The notes beneath the pieces are model-generated. The model ran no database searches. It saw only the letters and a program-made list of their open reading frames with translations, and was not told the origin of the DNA. From Dromiciops gliroides (Eukaryota; Chordata; Mammalia; Microbiotheria; Microbiotheriidae), in assembly GCF_019393635.1 (NCBI RefSeq), contig NC_057864.1, forward strand, positions 80,417,882 to 80,481,881: DNA of 64,000 nucleotides. Reading direction: 5' to 3'. Shown piece after piece: positions 23,766 through 34,040 of this stretch (within the stretch, counting starts at the first letter, position 1; each line of letters starts with the position of its first letter). The position numbers and the translations under genes were made by a program.

Positions 23766-23888
23766 GGAGAGGAGAGGAGAGGAGAGGAGAGGAGAGGAGA
23801 GGAGAGGAGAGGAGAGGAGAGGAGAGGAGAGGAGAGGAGAGGAGAGGAGAGGAGAGGAGAGGAGAGGAGAGGAGAGGAGAGGAGAGAG

Positions 23889-23970
<82 letters not shown>
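23766..23970. repeat. (GGAGA)n then (GA)n purine tract
   Basis: About 24 GGAGA units at 23766-23885 run into about 40 GA units ending at 23970, over 200 bp of pure purine on the plus strand. Frames across 23582-24039 are products of the repeat. Confidence 0.98.
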
Positions 23971-23972
<2 letters not shown>

Positions 23973-25085
23973 CTTCAGGAAGGAGAAGATGAGATTATGT
24001 CCTTATACCTTTTTCAACCATAAGAATCAGTTTTTCTAATACTTGTACAATAATTTGCAGGGTATTCAGTATTTTAAATACAAGCAGTTTCTTGAATTGT
24101 TCCAGGATCATTTCTCTCTGAATTCTATCAAATGATGAGAACAAGATATAACAATGACAACAACAGTGAAGGAGGATGAGTAACTTGGATAACAACAACA
24201 ATAAATAGTAAATGGATGACAAAGGCTTTAAGCTCACATGTGCTTCAGTGAAAAGAGAAGGCTTTGTGAAGACATGAAAGGCATTTTGAGAAGAAAATGG
24301 TAACAGTGGCAGGTATTGGGAAGAAAATTAGATTTAGGCAGTCTTTTTTTGGGATGAACTATTTACTTTGTTCATATAATCTTCATTTCAGATCTAGAGA
24401 AGATAGGTATGCCTTATGGAAGAAGTTACTTAGCTCTGACAAAAGGGACAAGGCAGAGGGTGCTGTTTTGGAATGAATGCGTGGTATTAATGCCTGCCTT
24501 CTATGGGAGGGATGACACATGTCCTAGGAGTGGCCTAGGGAAAGGTTAACATAGCATAGGGAATCCTGAGATGGAAAAAAAAGATGAAGAAAATAATTCT
24601 TTCCACCCCTTGGGAACAGTAGCACAAAAAGGTTAATTAGACTGTATTCTTTAGTCTAGTTTTGTAAACTCAATTTCCCTATCAGAGAGTTTCCTAGCAT
24701 TTATCATCCATGTTCCATAGTTCAAGTTTCATCCCATTCTTCTGAATTATAATCCCACACAGTGATCATCAAAACAATAAACCCTGGTTGGTTACTATAG
24801 GTATTTCACAGCCAGAAAATATTCTGCCATTTTGATGCTAGTGATAATAATGAAGGTGGCATTAGGGCTCTCAGAAACTAGGCCCTTTATCATAGGAAAT
24901 TTCAACCACAAGAGGTGAGGTGGGTTTTTTTTTTCAAGCAAAAGTATAATTCCAATTTTATTATACATTCCCATCCCACCCTCTCAGTTCCTCTTCTCAT
25001 TCCTTCCAGCACTGAATATCTCTCTCTACTGTCACAGGGGTAACTTGTGCTTATCATAAAGAAGTGCCCTATTTGTCAGGAGAAA
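23971..25085. other. Unassigned sequence
   Basis: About 1.1 kb with no recognised repeat family or gene. Confidence 0.5.
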
Positions 25086-25089
25086 AATA

Positions 25090-25205
25090 GTTTATGTAGT
25101 ACTTTAATATTTACAGAGTACTTTCTGTAAACCTGTAAATAATACTTATGTAATGCACAAATATCATTATACTCATTTTATTGAGAAAGACTTGATGTCT
25201 CACAG
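25090..25205 (-). mobile_element. MIR-type fragment
   Basis: ACTTTAATATTTACAGAGTACTTTC and CATTATACTCATTTTATTGAG match the reversed MIR 3' half, cut by the SINE starting at about 25208. Confidence 0.5.
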
Positions 25206-25207
25206 GC

Positions 25208-25453
25208 ATTTTTTGTTGTTGTTCAGTCAAGAGTCATCATGATCCAATTTGGAGTTTTCTTGGCAATGATACTGGAGTGGTTTGCCATTTCTCCAGCTCA
25301 TTTTACAGATGAGGAAACTGAGGCAGACAGACGTAAGTGACTTGCCTGGGGTCACATAGCTAGTAAATGTCTGAGCCCAGATTTGAATGCTGGAAGATGA
25401 GTCTTCTTGACTCTAGGCTAGGCTCTCTATCCACTGTTCCACCTATATGTCAG
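25208..25453 (-). mobile_element. Long CORE-type SINE
   Basis: Reversed 3' module (GTTGTTGTTCAGTC, GGAGTTTTCTTGGCAATGATACTGGAGTGGTTTGCC), then ACAGATGAGGAAACTGAGGC and a reversed tRNA-like head ending CCACTGTTCCACCTATATG. Confidence 0.85.
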
Positions 25454-25634
25454 AGACATTAACACTTTACAATATCTATTTTTCAGTTATAACAAATACC
25501 ATAACCATATCATGTATAACATAGGTATTTTTAAAGCAGGTATGGCTGGGGAAGGGGGCAATGCAGAGATTTCAAAACTCATGGACCCACAAACCTCCTG
25601 AATGAGGACAGAATCACATTAAAATATAATTGGG

Positions 25635-25779
25635 GGGCAGCTAGGTGGTGCAGTTGATAGAACACTGGCCCTGGATTCAGAAATACCTGAGTTCAAATCC
25701 GGCCTCAGACACTTAACACTTACTAGCTGTGTGACCCTGGGCAAGTCACTTAACCCCAATTGCCTCACTGGAAAAAAAA

Positions 25780-25812
<33 letters not shown>
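25635..25812 (+). mobile_element. MAR1/WSINE1-type SINE with microsatellite tail and 10-bp TSD
   Basis: Full SINE body to CTCACTGG, then A9 followed by (TA)n and (TG)n. A perfect tataattggg duplication lies at 25625-25634 and 25813-25822, so the dinucleotide run is inside the inserted unit and arose from its tail. Confidence 0.96.
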
Positions 25813-25813
<1 letters not shown>

Positions 25814-25904
25814 ATAATTGGGAAATGTTTAACAAAATAAAAATACTATACAACAAAAAGTAATATTAATATCAGCATGCTGTATGATTTAGTGGCCCTG
25901 ATTC

Positions 25905-26105
25905 TCTTTGAGTTTGACATCACTGATATAGCAGAGAGTACTGACTTGGAAAAAGGAATGTCTGGGTTCAAACCCCACGTCAGACACTTACAAGCTTATA
26001 AGGATACTTACAGAGATGGGCAACATCTTTGTGTCTCAATTTCCTCATCCATAAAATGAGGGGATTGGATTGAGTAGCCTCCCTTCCAACTGTAAATCTA
26101 TAATA
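25905..26105 (+). mobile_element. MIR-type CORE-SINE, diverged
   Basis: TATAGCAGAGAGTACTGAC, GGTTCAAACCCC (B-box-like), CTCAATTTCCTCATCCATAAAATGAGG and CCTTCCAACTGTAAATCTA. Confidence 0.75.
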
Positions 26106-26231
26106 TCATGACATTCCCAAGGTCACTGAACTGATGGATGAGACTAAACCCAGATCTTCATTCTTGCGCCAATCTTTTCCCCACTCATCATGTTATCTTG
26201 AAGTATTTGTTCACTGTGACTAGAGAATGTG

Positions 26232-26460
26232 AAGAATGCCTTATAATGGAAACCACAACAGACTTGAAATCAGAAAATCTGGGGTCAGGTCCTGATTTTG
26301 ACACTAATAGCCATGGGCAAATTACATCTCAGAACTGGTTCAATTTACCATATGTAAAATGGGCTTAATACTACTTGGACTCTACCTCACAAGGTAATTT
26401 TAAGTGCTCATTTCTGTTAAAATTGAATAACGATATAAATGTGATTGTTATTAATATTAT
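26232..26460 (+). mobile_element. MIR-type CORE-SINE, diverged
   Basis: ATCAGAAAATCTGGGGTCAGG, CATGGGCAAATTACATC, CATATGTAAAATGGGCTTAATAC and a decayed 3' end. Confidence 0.65.
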
Positions 26461-26597
26461 CTATATTTGTCTATATTAATAGCATGGGTATATAAATATT
26501 TCTTTTTATTAACGAAAGTCTTTTGAAGGTCTAGGTGAATTAAATTTCTTCTGTGAGCGCCATTATGTTAAGGGATAATGGCTTTTTCCTATTCATT

Positions 26598-26775
26598 CTA
26601 GGTGGCACAGTGGACAGAGTACTAGTCTTGTAGTTAGAAAGACTGCTCTTCCTGAATTCAAATCCTGCCTGTCACCAAGTGACTAGGTAAGTCACTTAAC
26701 CCTGTTTGCCTCAGTTTCCTCATTTGTGTTTGACCAGATAACTTTTCATTTTTCTTCCAGATATAAAATATTATC
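26598..26775 (+). mobile_element. MIR-type CORE-SINE
   Basis: TAGGTGGCACAGTGGACAGAGTAC head, GAATTCAAATCCTGCC B-box region, GGTAAGTCACTTAACCC and CCTCAGTTTCCTCATTTGTG. Confidence 0.75.
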
Positions 26776-26779
26776 ACAG

Positions 26780-26950
26780 GAAGTATTGCATAGTTGAAAG
26801 ATCACTAGATTTTCAGTTGGGAGCTGTGGAGTTTTAATTATACCTTTACCACCTGACTGATCATGGGCAGGCCACTTTCCTTCACTCTACCCATCTGGAA
26901 AATAAGGGCATTGGACTAGATGATCAGAAGATTCTAGATTTAGAGTTGAA
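26780..26950 (+). mobile_element. MIR-type CORE-SINE, diverged
   Basis: GCATAGTTGAAAGATCACTAG, CATGGGCAGGCCACTTTCC and CATCTGGAAAATAAGGGCATTGG follow the MIR order. Confidence 0.65.
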
Positions 26951-27155
26951 GAGTCCTTATTAGGCATTAGTCCACTGCTATTATCTAATAGGTGAGGGAG
27001 CTGAGGTGCAGATCATTCAAATGACTTTCCCCAAGATGACACAGGCAGTAGTAAGTGGCAGAGACAGAACTTGAATCAGCCCTTCAAATTTGAATCCTCT
27101 GACTCAGGTCCAAATTTCTCTCTCTTTACACTGTACCACATTCTTCTTCCTCTAA
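26951..27155 (-). mobile_element. MIR-type CORE-SINE, diverged
   Basis: The reversed CORE (GGTGAGGGAGCTGAGGTGC), ACACAGGCAGTAGTAAGTGG and AACTTGAATCAGCCC are in reverse MIR order. Confidence 0.6.
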
Positions 27156-27159
27156 GTCA

Positions 27160-27470
27160 AGTCAGCAAGCATTTATTAAGCATCTACTAGGGCACTAGCT
27201 TAGTACTGAGGAAACAAAGACACAAAACAATCCCTGCCCTCAAGTAGCACACTGTTTAATGGAGGAGATAGCATGTTAACAATGATTCACAAACAAGATA
27301 TATCCTGTATAAACTTGGAGATAATCAGCAGAGAGAAGGCACTAACATTAAGGGGTGGACAAGGAATGGGAAAGACTTCTTGAAGAAGATGGATTTTAGT
27401 TTGCACTTGAAGGAAGTCAAAAGATGGAGATGAGGACAAAGAGAAAAATCCAGTCATGAAGGACAGCATA
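27160..27470 (+). repeat. Dispersed repeat, family A
   Basis: AGCAAGCATTTATTAAGCATC, GGAAACAAAGACACAAAAC, CTGCCCTCAAGTAGCAC, CTTGGAGATAATCAGCAGAG and GACTTCTTGAAGAAGATGG match the copy at 55740-56260 block by block. Confidence 0.7.
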
Positions 27471-27499
27471 AATTCTATGGATGGTTAAACATGTATTAT

Positions 27500-27735
27500 T
27501 CTTCAGTCATGTCTGACTCTTCATGATCCCATTTAGGATTTTCTTGGCAAAAATACTGGAGTGGTTTGTCATTTCCTTCTCCAGCTCATGTTACAGATGA
27601 GGAACTGAGGCAAACAGGGTTAAAATTACTTAGGTCACTTAGCCAGTAAGTGTTTGTGGCTGGATTCAAATTCTGGAAGATGCGTCTTCCTAACTTTAGG
27701 CCTCATACAATATCCACTGTATCACCTAGTTACTT
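27500..27735 (-). mobile_element. Long CORE-type SINE
   Basis: TTCAGTCATGTCTGACTCTTCATG, CTTGGCAAAAATACTGGAGTGGTTTGTC, CAGATGAGGAACTGAGGC, then a reversed head ending ATCCACTGTATCACCTAG. Confidence 0.85.
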
Positions 27736-27894
27736 GTACATGTATTCTTATTCATCTATTGGTGATTAGTAAACCAAGGCTCAGAGAGGCTGTAACTGTC
27801 TAGTCTTAGATATTAAATGTCATATCCACAGATTAAACTTGGGCATTTTGACTCCTACCTCTTCTTAACACTACCTCTGATTACATTTATTCCA

Positions 27895-28080
27895 CTAACA
27901 TTTCTCTTTCTAAGTCTTTATATCTACTCAGTACATACCTTGAATGTACCTAGTAGTTTGCCTGTTGTTTCTACCATTAGAATGCAAGTTCCAGGGGCTA
28001 TTTTTAAATGTTTCTTTGTATTCCTGGAATTTAGCAAAGGGATTGGTACATAGTGCTTAATATATGTTTTCTAATTGATT
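27895..28080 (+). mobile_element. L2 LINE 3' end
   Basis: CTAGTAGTTTGCCTGTTGTTTC, ATTAGAATGCAAGTTCC, TGGTACATAGTGCTTAATA and the TTCTAATTGATT end match the L2 3' end. Confidence 0.65.
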
Positions 28081-28132
28081 AGTTTTCTTTCTTATTTATT
28101 TGTAACATTTATTTATGATAGTTTATTTTTTA

Positions 28133-28281
28133 TTTATTTATTTTTTGCGGGGCAATGGGGGTTAAGCGACTTGCCCAGGTTCACACAGCCAGTAAGTGTC
28201 AAGTGTCCGATGCTGAATTTGAACTCAGGTACTCCTGAATCCAGGGCCAGTGCTTTATCCACTGTGCCACCTAGCTGCCCC
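28133..28281 (-). mobile_element. MAR1/WSINE1-type SINE with 16-bp TSD
   Basis: Full reverse-complement SINE. The perfect duplication gatagtttatttttta occurs at 28117-28132 and 28282-28297. It sits at or in the 3' part of the minus-strand L1. Confidence 0.96.
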
Positions 28282-28284
28282 GAT

Positions 28285-29080
28285 AGTTTATTTTTTAAGC
28301 AACTAAACTGTATTCATTTTGTACTCAGATTACATCAGTTCTTTCTCTGGAGGTGAAAAGCACTTGTCATTATGCATCCTTTAAAATTTTCTTGGATCAT
28401 TTTATTGATCAGAGTAGCCCAAGTCTTTCACTGTTGATCATCATTACAACAATATTGCTGTTACTATGTAAAATGATCTCCTGGTTCTGCTCACTTACTC
28501 TGCATCAGTTCATATAGGTCTTCCCATGATTTTACTGAAACCATTTCTTATACCACAATAGTGCTCCATTATAATACTATGCCACAACTTGTTCAACAAT
28601 TCACCAATTATGGGCATCTCCTCAATTTCCAATCCTATGTCACCACGAAAAGAATTGCTATAAATGTTTTTGTACACATAGTTCTTTTTCATTTTTCTTT
28701 GATCTCTTCGTAATATAGACCTAATAGAAATATTTCTAGGTTAAAGGGTATGCACAGTTTTATAGTCCTCTAGGCATAGGTACACATTTTCCTCTAGAAT
28801 AGTTGGATTAGTTGACAATTCCACTGTACCTATTTTCCCTCATCTATTACAGCATTTGCCATTTCTGATAGGTGTGAGGTGGTACCTCAGAGTTGCTTCA
28901 ATTTACATTTCTCCAATCAATAGTGATTTATAGCACTTTTTCATAAAACTATAGATACTTTGATGTCTCCTGAAAACTGCCTTCCGTATCCCTTGACAAT
29001 TTATCATTTGGGGGATGGCTATTATTTTTATAAATTTGATTCAGTTGAGAAAAAAGGTCTTTATTAGAGAAACTTGTAAA
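28285..29080 (-). pseudogene. L1 ORF2 C-terminal remnant
   Basis: The reverse strand holds a decayed ORF2 C-terminus. The 28692-28510 frame includes GDIGLEIEEMPIIGELLNKL and a later YCGIRN motif. The junction to the endonuclease piece is at about 29080-29100, near a NKDLFSQLNQIYK-like stretch. Frames are broken throughout. Confidence 0.8.
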
Positions 29081-29551
29081 AATCTTTTGATATTACTGTA
29101 CTGTCTATGGTATCTTTGATTCAATTAACATTCCCTGATTATCTCTATTCATTAAGTTTATTTTTGTTTTTTGCTTTTTCTGAGATTGTGATTGCTACCA
29201 CTGCCTTTTATCCTTCAGCTGAAGCATATTAGGTTTTGCTTTGTCTCTTTATTTTAACTCTGTGTGCATGGTTTTTTATTTCAAGTGTGTCTCTTGTAAA
29301 TAACACTACTGGATTCTGGTTTCTAATCCATTCTGCTTTCCACTTTTGTTTTATGCATGAGTTCATCCCATTCACATCCACAATCATGATTAACATGTAT
29401 TTTCTTCTATTTATCCTTTTCTCTCTTTTTATCTTCTTCCTTAGGTCTATTTTGATGACTGCCTTCCTTTATCTGACCTCCTTATTATTATTGCTTCCTT
29501 TCTCTTATCCTCTTTCCATCTTATTTCCCTGTTGGGAAAGATAGATTATGA

Positions 29552-29554
<3 letters not shown>

Positions 29555-29616
<62 letters not shown>
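29555..29616. repeat. (GA)n microsatellite
   Basis: About 31 uninterrupted GA units within the L1 mosaic. Confidence 0.97.
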
Positions 29617-29620
<4 letters not shown>

Positions 29621-30467
29621 CTCCGTCTTTGAACCAATTCCAATGAAATTGAGGCTGAAGCATTGCCTGTCACTCCCCATTCCCATTTTTTCCTCTTCCT
29701 TGCATGTTTCTTTTATGTAAGATAATTTTCCTCATTCTACCTCTCCATTCCACCTTTTATCAGTCCATTCCTCTTTCTCACCCTTTCACTTTTTAGATCA
29801 TCCAAACATTATCCACTCACACCCATGCCTTCTGTTTATGTAGTCTGCTTCTTACTGCCCTAACAATGATAAAGTTCTTAGAGTTACATGTATTACCTTC
29901 CCATATAAGAATGTAAACTTCCTCTGAGATCTACTGTTGTTTGAGGTAGATCAGTGATGAAAAATAGCCAAACATGAGCATCACAAGATCTTCTTGTCTT
30001 GCCATACTATCTTCCAGTTTTCCCAGCAGTTTTTGTCAAATGCTGATTTCCTCTCCTGGAAGTTGGAGTCTTGGGGTTTATCAAACAGTAGATTACTATA
30101 GTCATTTACTACTATGTCTCCTGTGCCCAACCTATTCCATTGATCCACCATTCTATTTCTTAGCCAGTACCAAATAGTTTTGATGACTGTTGCTTTATAG
30201 TATAGCTTCAGAATTGGTATGGTTAGCTCACCTTACTGTGCAGTTTTTTTCATTAGTTCCCTTGATACTTTTGACCTTTTGTACTTCCAGATGAATTTTT
30301 TAATTATTATTCTAATTCTATAAAATAATTTTTAGGTAGTCTGATTTGTACCAATTCTAATTTTCAAGGAATTTATTCAGTGTCTTTTGCACCTCTTCCA
30401 TTTGACTGATTCTGTCTTTTAAAGAATTCTGTTCTTCAGTGAATTTTTGTGCTGCCTTTTCCACTTT

Positions 30468-30620
30468 TCTTTTTTTTGGGGGGAGAGGCAGCGATGAGGG
30501 TTAAGTTACTTGCCCAGGGTCACACACCTAGTAAGTGTCAAGTGTCTCAGGCCAGATTTGAACTCAGGTCCTCCTGAATACAGGGATGGTGCTTTCTCCA
30601 CTGTGCCACCTACCTGCCCC
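30468..30620 (-). mobile_element. MAR1/WSINE1-type SINE
   Basis: Reverse-complement SINE with a T-rich, G-rich tail end (30469-30487) and the end CCACCTACCTGCCCC. It splits the L1 ORF1 coiled-coil region, which resumes with CTGGCCTATTCTGC. Confidence 0.92.
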
Positions 30621-31119
30621 CTGGCCTATTCTGCTTTTAAGGAGTTCTCCTCTTCAGTGAATTTTGTGCCTCTTTTACCATTAGGCCAATTCTGGGAGAT
30701 ATTTAGTTGTTATTTCCTTCAGAATTTTTTGTGTGTCCCCTTCACCAAGCTGTTAATTCTCCCTTTCATAATTTTCTTGCATCACTCTAATTTCTTTTCC
30801 CAATTTTCCCTCTACCACTATTTTCATTTTAACTCTTCCAGGAATTCTTGTTGAGTATGAGTCTAATTAGCTTTTATCTTTGAGGCCTTACTTGTAGCTA
30901 TTTTCACATTGCTGTCTTCTTGTGAGTTTGTGTCTTGGTCTTCCCTGTGGAAATTTATTTTGATTTGGGGACCCTACCTTTGGGCTGAGATTGGAAAGTC
31001 TTAGGCCCTCAGGGAGGGGCTGGTGCCCCTCCCCCTCTGCTTCAGCTGAGCCCCAAAGCCCCGTGGGCTGTATAAGATGCCAGGTCAGACAGCTGGGGGA
31101 AAAAAGCCCCCACCTCCCT

Positions 31120-31149
31120 CTGACCTGAGCAGAGCTGACCTGAGTGGAG
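31120..31149 (+). repeat. Two 15-bp tandem units in the LTR
   Basis: ctgacctgagcagag (31120-31134) is followed directly by ctgacctgagtggag (31135-31149). Short direct repeats like this are common in LTR U3 regions and may be old enhancer units. Confidence 0.7.
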
Positions 31150-31298
31150 CTATCCGAAGGATCCCGGATAGTCTGTGCTGAGGCACGTGAGGCTGGAGCG
31201 CACACCCCTCCCCCCACCAGCCACAGCCCTGGCTGGAGTATTAGCTTGGTCTGTGGGGGTGCAGGAAGCCCCGAGATTTGAGTAGAGAGAAGAAAAGG

Positions 31299-31306
31299 TA
31301 TATATA
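31299..31306 (+). promoter_or_regulatory. TATA-like box of the LTR
   Basis: TATATATA lies about 350 bp into the LTR, downstream of a GC-rich stretch and upstream of a purine-rich stretch. Its position fits a U3/R boundary. This is inference from position only; an alternative TATAAGA is at about 31071. Confidence 0.35.
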
Positions 31307-31826
31307 GATCTGGGAGTTAGACAGCAAGCAGGGGGAGATGAGAGATGGAGGATCGAGATGAGGCAGAGAAGAGGTCAAGTGGGGGGCTGATGAAATTAGA
31401 GAGGTTCAGACAAGGAGACGGGAGAACGGACAAGATAGAGAGACTGGGGGCTGCTGATGAGATGGCAAAGGTTGGAGAAGACAGACAGGGGTCTACAAGG
31501 ACGCAGGAGAAGACGAGAAGGACTAAGAGCAGAGAAAAGAGAGGCCGAAGGGCAGACTGACAGAGCAGACAGATAGAAGGTCGGTGAGAGAGAAACACAG
31601 GGGTTCCTGGTGGCAGTAAGGAGAGGAAAGTTAGAAGCAAGGAGATTTACAAAGTGAAAGGGACTCAGAGTTAAAATAAAGGACTGAGTGCCCTAAGGCA
31701 AGTGGCAGCTAAGGCCCTTATTGTATTCAAGAAGTTCCAAAGAGACAGTGGAAAGAGAAGCACTGCAATGCAGTCAGGTTGTACATTTTATTTCCCTGTA
31801 TTCTCAGTTTTCAATAGTATCTCATA

Positions 31827-31832
31827 AATAAA
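31827..31832 (+). terminator. Candidate LTR polyadenylation signal
   Basis: AATAAA followed by a T/G-containing stretch (CTCTGCTTTGATTATTTGG). A second AATAAA lies at about 31675-31680, so the true R end is uncertain. Confidence 0.35.
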
Positions 31833-32534
31833 CTCTGCTTTGATTATTTGGTTAAGAGGCTTCTTAATATTTTGCTTATCAATTTGGGAGTGGAGCAGTG
31901 TGGTGGAACTTTATAAACGGCCCAGATTAAATTAACAGCAGGCAGATAGCCAGTTAGTCACAAGTCCTAGAATCAGTACCCCAACCAGCTTTAGTCCCCC
32001 CAAATTAGGCTAGACATTCAAAATATTTTTTCATTTGAATGGCAACCATGAAGGGACTTGTGACCCAATTATAATTTTCCTAAACCTGTATTTTTTCATA
32101 TAGTTATAATTTTCCATAAATCCAATTATATAATTTGTCCAGGTTAGATATAGTTATTAATAATTAATTTTTTTACATCCCTGACACCATAACTTTTTAT
32201 GGTCAAGGTTTTTTATTGTTTGCTCATTTTTTCAGTCTATATCTTTACTTTGAACTTTATGTTAATGTTGATCTCTGTTCACCCATGAGTGGGGAGGCAC
32301 TATCTCAAGTTTTCACTCTTTTTTCCCATCACTTTTTATATCTAATCAGTTGCCAAGGCCTATATAGTAGGCCCTTGACAAAATAGATGTTCATTAAACT
32401 TTAAATGAATACAACCCTCTCTCAGATATCCTTTTAAGTCCTTATCAATATCATTAAGTACTCTGCTTAATTCAATTGTTGTAATAGAATCTCTCTTTAA
32501 GAATAGCTGTAAACTCCTTTCAACTGGCAATTCA

Positions 32535-32737
32535 TCTGACATTTATATAGTACTTAATGTATGTTAACATTTGATTCTCACAACACCCTGTGCACCAGGC
32601 ATTATTATCTTTACGCAAGAGCTGAAGAAATTGACAAGTTAAGTGACTTGCCAATGGTCACCCTGGAAATAAATGTCAGAGGCAGCAGTAAAACTCTTGT
32701 CTTTCCTGACTCCAAGTCCCACATTCTAGAAATCATA
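32535..32737 (-). mobile_element. MIR-type CORE-SINE
   Basis: TTTGATTCTCACAACACCCTGTG, GTTAAGTGACTTGCCAATGGTCACCC and GACTCCAAGTCCCACATTC are in reverse MIR order. Confidence 0.75.
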
Positions 32738-33104
32738 CCATACTGACATTTCCTGCTTGATGGACTGGCAGTAACAAACCAAGTAATTAATTCCCTGCCC
32801 TAGGCGAAGTGTGTGACAGCATTTAAAAGAGAGATCCAGCTTTACATTAAAGCTTTGCATCATCATCCAGAACAAGAGAGTGAATGACTGAGTGGGGGGC
32901 TGCAGGTCATTTCCATGACTTTTCAAAACATTAGAATAATGTTTAGTTGCAAAAATCAAAGCACCTTTCCAAACTTCTTTTCCAATTTACCCAGCTTGCT
33001 GTCCTCTTTGAGGAATATGACTAATTGACAATTGACTGAATGTCATTATAAAAGTATACTTAGTATTCTTCTATGTTAATCCTTGGCAATAGCAATGGTT
33101 CTAT
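32738..33104. other. Unassigned sequence
   Basis: No recognised repeat or gene. Confidence 0.4.
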
Positions 33105-33262
33105 CATAGGATGATAGATTTAGGTCTTGAAGACTCTCTAGTCTAATCCTGGAAGTGTGCAGGTCAGGAAGTGACTTGCCTATAAGTAGTAAATGGAAAC
33201 AAGATTAGAAATAAAACCTGGGTCCTCTCATGTCCAATCCAGTGTGTCACCCACTGCCCAAT
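33105..33262 (-). mobile_element. MIR-type CORE-SINE, diverged
   Basis: CAGGAAGTGACTTGCCTATAAG, AATAAAACCTGGGTCCTCTC and CCAGTGTGTCACCCACTGCCC resemble a reversed MIR head and CORE. Confidence 0.6.
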
Positions 33263-33995
33263 GAGTCATTTAATTAGCATTGACCAAATACCCATTACCA
33301 GTGTTCGATTAATTGCCAAATTTAATGTTTTTTTTCCCCTCAATCTTCACCCTTCTTTACCTCTTTACAGTCTGACATTTGATCACCCTTTTCTCACAAA
33401 TACCTTTTCTGCCTAGGTTTTCCTCATACTACTGTTTCCTGGTTCTTTTCTTTATTGTCAGATAACTCTTTCTCATACTCCTTTGCTGAATCTTCAACCA
33501 GTTCATGCCCATTAAAAGTGGGTGTCCAACAAGGCTCTATCTTGGACCCTCTTCTTTTCATCCTCTATACTCTTTATTTTAGTGATCTACCTCATCAGCA
33601 CCTATGGAGTTACTGATCATCTCTGAGACCTACGTATGCAGGCCTAATGTCTATGTTGACCTCTAACCTCAAATAACCCACTACCTACTCACCATCTTGA
33701 GCTAGATGTACTTTAGACATGTTAAACTCAGAATGTCCTAAAACCAAACTCATCATCTTTCCCCTTAAATCATCGTCCCTTCAAAACTTCTTTATTTCTA
33801 TTGAGGACACAGCCATTCTCCTAGACGTCTAGACTCTCAACCTCAGTGTCATCTTTATTCTTCATTCTCTTACCCCACATACCTCATCACTTGCCAAGCC
33901 CTATTTTCATTCACAATATCTCTCAAATATGCCTCCTTTTCTTCTCTGATATTACCACTACCCTAGTGCTGACCCTCATCACCCCATACCTGGAT

Positions 33996-34036
<41 letters not shown>
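33996..34036. repeat. (ATA)n microsatellite
   Basis: About 13 ATA units inside the L2 remnant. Confidence 0.96.

Positions 34037-34040
<4 letters not shown>

Larger units (their letters stand above)
30948..32177 (+). mobile_element. Solo endogenous-retrovirus LTR with 6-bp TSD
   Basis: The 1230-bp unit starts TGGAAATTTA and ends AATTTTTTTACA, with TG...CA termini. Its ends form an imperfect inverted repeat (TGGAAA against TGTAAA). It is flanked by tccctg at 30942-30947 and 32178-32183. L1 ORF1 sequence reads across the two flanks, which defines the insertion exactly. Plus-strand TATATATA (31299-31306) and AATAAA (31827-31832) suggest plus orientation. No gag, pol or env is present. A 6-bp duplication is common in class II/ERVK-like insertions, but the class is not proven. 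Confidence 0.75.
28117..32345 (-). mobile_element. L1 LINE mosaic with nested SINEs and a solo LTR
   Basis: On the minus strand the pieces, read right to left, are: ORF1 5' region (32345-32184), solo LTR insertion, ORF1 N-terminal/coiled-coil region (30947-30355, with a SINE at 30468-30620), an ORF2 segment downstream of the reverse transcriptase (30350-29985: KLYYKATVIKTIWYW and NCWENWKI), inter-ORF sequence (about 29960-29640), endonuclease start (about 29500-29100), and the ORF2 C-terminus (about 29080-28285). No reverse transcriptase is recognised. The out-of-order ORF2 segment implies two L1 insertions or a rearrangement. Confidence 0.75.

Noticed and set aside
23582..24039. Three overlapping frames rich in Glu/Arg/Gly
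   Set aside because: Products of the GGAGA and GA repeats.
30888..31217. 109-codon minus-strand frame (and 31317-31640, 31345-31560)
   Set aside because: They lie in the solo LTR. Compositional openness of GC-rich or purine-rich LTR sequence, with no retroviral protein similarity.
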